Source: Microvirga sp. TS319 (GTDB taxonomy: Bacteria > Pseudomonadota > Alphaproteobacteria > Rhizobiales > Beijerinckiaceae). Taken from it: 64,000 bases of DNA. The notes beneath the pieces were generated by a model that saw only the letters and a program-made list of their open reading frames with translations, had not been told where the DNA came from and ran no database searches. The position numbers and the translations under genes are program-made. The DNA is taken from positions 967,001-1,031,000 of the forward strand of contig NZ_JBGGGT010000002.1 of the NCBI RefSeq assembly GCF_041276405.1. The letters run 5' to 3'. This document shows positions 63,057-64,000 of this stretch, piece after piece (the first letter of the stretch is position 1; every line of letters begins with the position of its first letter).

Positions 63057-64000
63057 CTAACCCGCCAGCCGGGCGGTGAGGCGGCCGATGACGCTCGACA
63101 GCGTTTCGCCGTCGGCGCGGGCCGAGAAGGTGAGCGCCATCCGGTGCTTGAGGACGGGCTCGGCGAGCGCCACCACGTCGGCGATGGAGGGGGCGACGCG
63201 GCCTTCGATGAGGGCTCGCGCCCGAACCGCCAGCATCAGCGCCTGGCTCGCGCGAGGGCCGGGGCCCCAGAGGATCTTGTCGGTCAGGCCGTCGCCGCTT
63301 TCGCTCTCGGGACGGGCGGAGCGGACGAGATCGAGGATCGCCTCGACCACGCTCTCGCCGACCGGCAGGCGCCGGACGAGGCGCTGCGCGTTCATGAGGG
63401 CGTCGGCGTCCATGACGGCGACGGGCTTGTGGTCCTCCGCGCCGGTCGTCTCGATGAGGATGCGCCGCTCGGCCTCGCGGGTCGGGTAGCTCACGTCGAT
63501 CTGCAGAAGGAAGCGGTCGAGCTGGGCCTCGGGGAGGGGATAGGTGCCCTCCTGCTCGATGGGATTCTGGGTGGCCAGCACATGGAAGGGCTGGGGCAGG
63601 TCGTGGCGCTCGCCGCCCACGGACACGTGATGCTCCTGCATGGCCTGAAGCAGGGCGGATTGGGTGCGGGGGCTCGCGCGGTTGATCTCGTCCGCCATGA
63701 GAAGCTGGGTGAAAACCGGGCCCCTGACGAAGCGGAAGGAGCGGCGGCGGTCGGCTCCCTCGTCCAGAATTTCCGAACCCAGGATGTCCGAGGGCATCAG
63801 GTCCGGCGTGAACTGGATGCGGCGGGCGTCCAGGCCTAGAACGGTGCCGAGCGTCTCGACGAGCTTGGTCTTGGCGAGGCCAGGGACGCCGACGAGCAGG
63901 CCGTGGCCGCCCGCGAGCAGAGTGATCAGGGTCTGATCGACGACGTCTTCCTGGCCGAAAATGACCGTGTGAATGGCCTCCCGGGCGCGCCCGACAGTCT
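63057..64000 (-). CDS. MoxR-family AAA+ ATPase (5' end cut by the window edge)
   Basis: The 314 codons in the window read VIFGQEDVVDQTLITLLAGG near the truncated start. Walker A is GVPGLAKTKLVETL, followed by RIQFTPDLMPSDILGSE, Walker B LMADEINRASPRTQSALLQ, sensor 1 VLATQNPIEQEGTYPLPEAQ and the MoxR C-terminal helix bundle. Only the first few residues are probably missing. MoxR ATPases act as chaperones for metal insertion or complex assembly, often with VWA proteins. It is the first visible gene of the four-gene leftward operon. Confidence 0.93.
   Translation of the reverse strand, partial: TVGRAREAIHTVIFGQEDVVDQTLITLLAGGHGLLVGVPGLAKTKLVETLGTVLGLDARRIQFTPDLMPSDILGSEILDEGADRRRSFRFVRGPVFTQLLMADEINRASPRTQSALLQAMQEHHVSVGGERHDLPQPFHVLATQNPIEQEGTYPLPEAQLDRFLLQIDVSYPTREAERRILIETTGAEDHKPVAVMDADALMNAQRLVRRLPVGESVVEAILDLVRSARPESESGDGLTDKILWGPGPRASQALMLAVRARALIEGRVAPSIADVVALAEPVLKHRMALTFSARADGETLSSVIGRLTARLAG

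Overview
The window looks like a chromosomal stretch from a high-GC alphaproteobacterium of the order Hyphomicrobiales (Rhizobiales). A Methylobacteriaceae-type genome such as Microvirga would fit, but the genus is a guess from gene content. The evidence is the gene complement (a DUF6894 protein, CsbD, DUF4142, several ABC uptake operons, a DUF58/DUF4159/MoxR locus), candidate EcfG-type stress promoters, and a family of interspersed palindromic repeats. I found no tRNA, rRNA, CRISPR array, insertion sequence or prophage. Coding density is high and most genes lie in clear operons.

1-17.9 kb: an alginate-like exopolysaccharide locus, the most unusual part of the window. It encodes an Alg44-like PilZ/HlyD c-di-GMP receptor, a bifunctional AlgA/ManC enzyme, a 1243-residue protein joining a large helical-repeat region to a full AlgG-type mannuronan C5-epimerase domain, a small exported protein, and three exported Sel1-repeat proteins (977, 950 and about 443 residues). 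A convergent gene encodes an exported beta-helix protein. Two paralogous NarL/LuxR regulators with degenerate receivers follow. The polymerase, AlgD and the export porin, if present, must lie to the left of the window.

18-34 kb: a branched-chain-type ABC importer operon ending in a GMC alcohol oxidoreductase; a divergent gabD; a six-gene Ugp-type operon (HAD phosphatase, UgpC, UgpB, UgpA, UgpE, EEP-family phosphodiesterase) divergent from a DeoR regulator; and glycerate kinase.

34-45 kb: an orphan histidine kinase, CsbD, an ApbC/Mrp plus MobA-TusA fusion operon, a stress-type flavin-binding protein, a PQQ-type sorbosone dehydrogenase with a cytochrome c, pncB-pxpA-methyltransferase, a haloacetate-dehalogenase-like hydrolase and an M15-like peptidase.

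45-54 kb: a polar amino-acid ABC importer with two tandem binding proteins that share a recently homogenised segment, then an FAH-family hydrolase and a dehydrogenase/sugar-kinase pair.

54-64 kb: a DUF4142 protein with a glycine-zipper insertion, a metallophosphoesterase, a Nudix hydrolase and a GNAT acetyltransferase. A four-gene membrane locus (MoxR, DUF58, BatA-N/DUF4159, a large membrane protein) runs off the right edge.

Cross-cutting signals: four composite palindromic repeats (about 16.4, 34.3, 40.5 and 49.3 kb), two of which supply stop codons to flanking genes; GGAAC-N16-CGTT-like promoters upstream of three stress-type genes; and a strong hairpin directly after the binding-protein gene in each of the three ABC operons.
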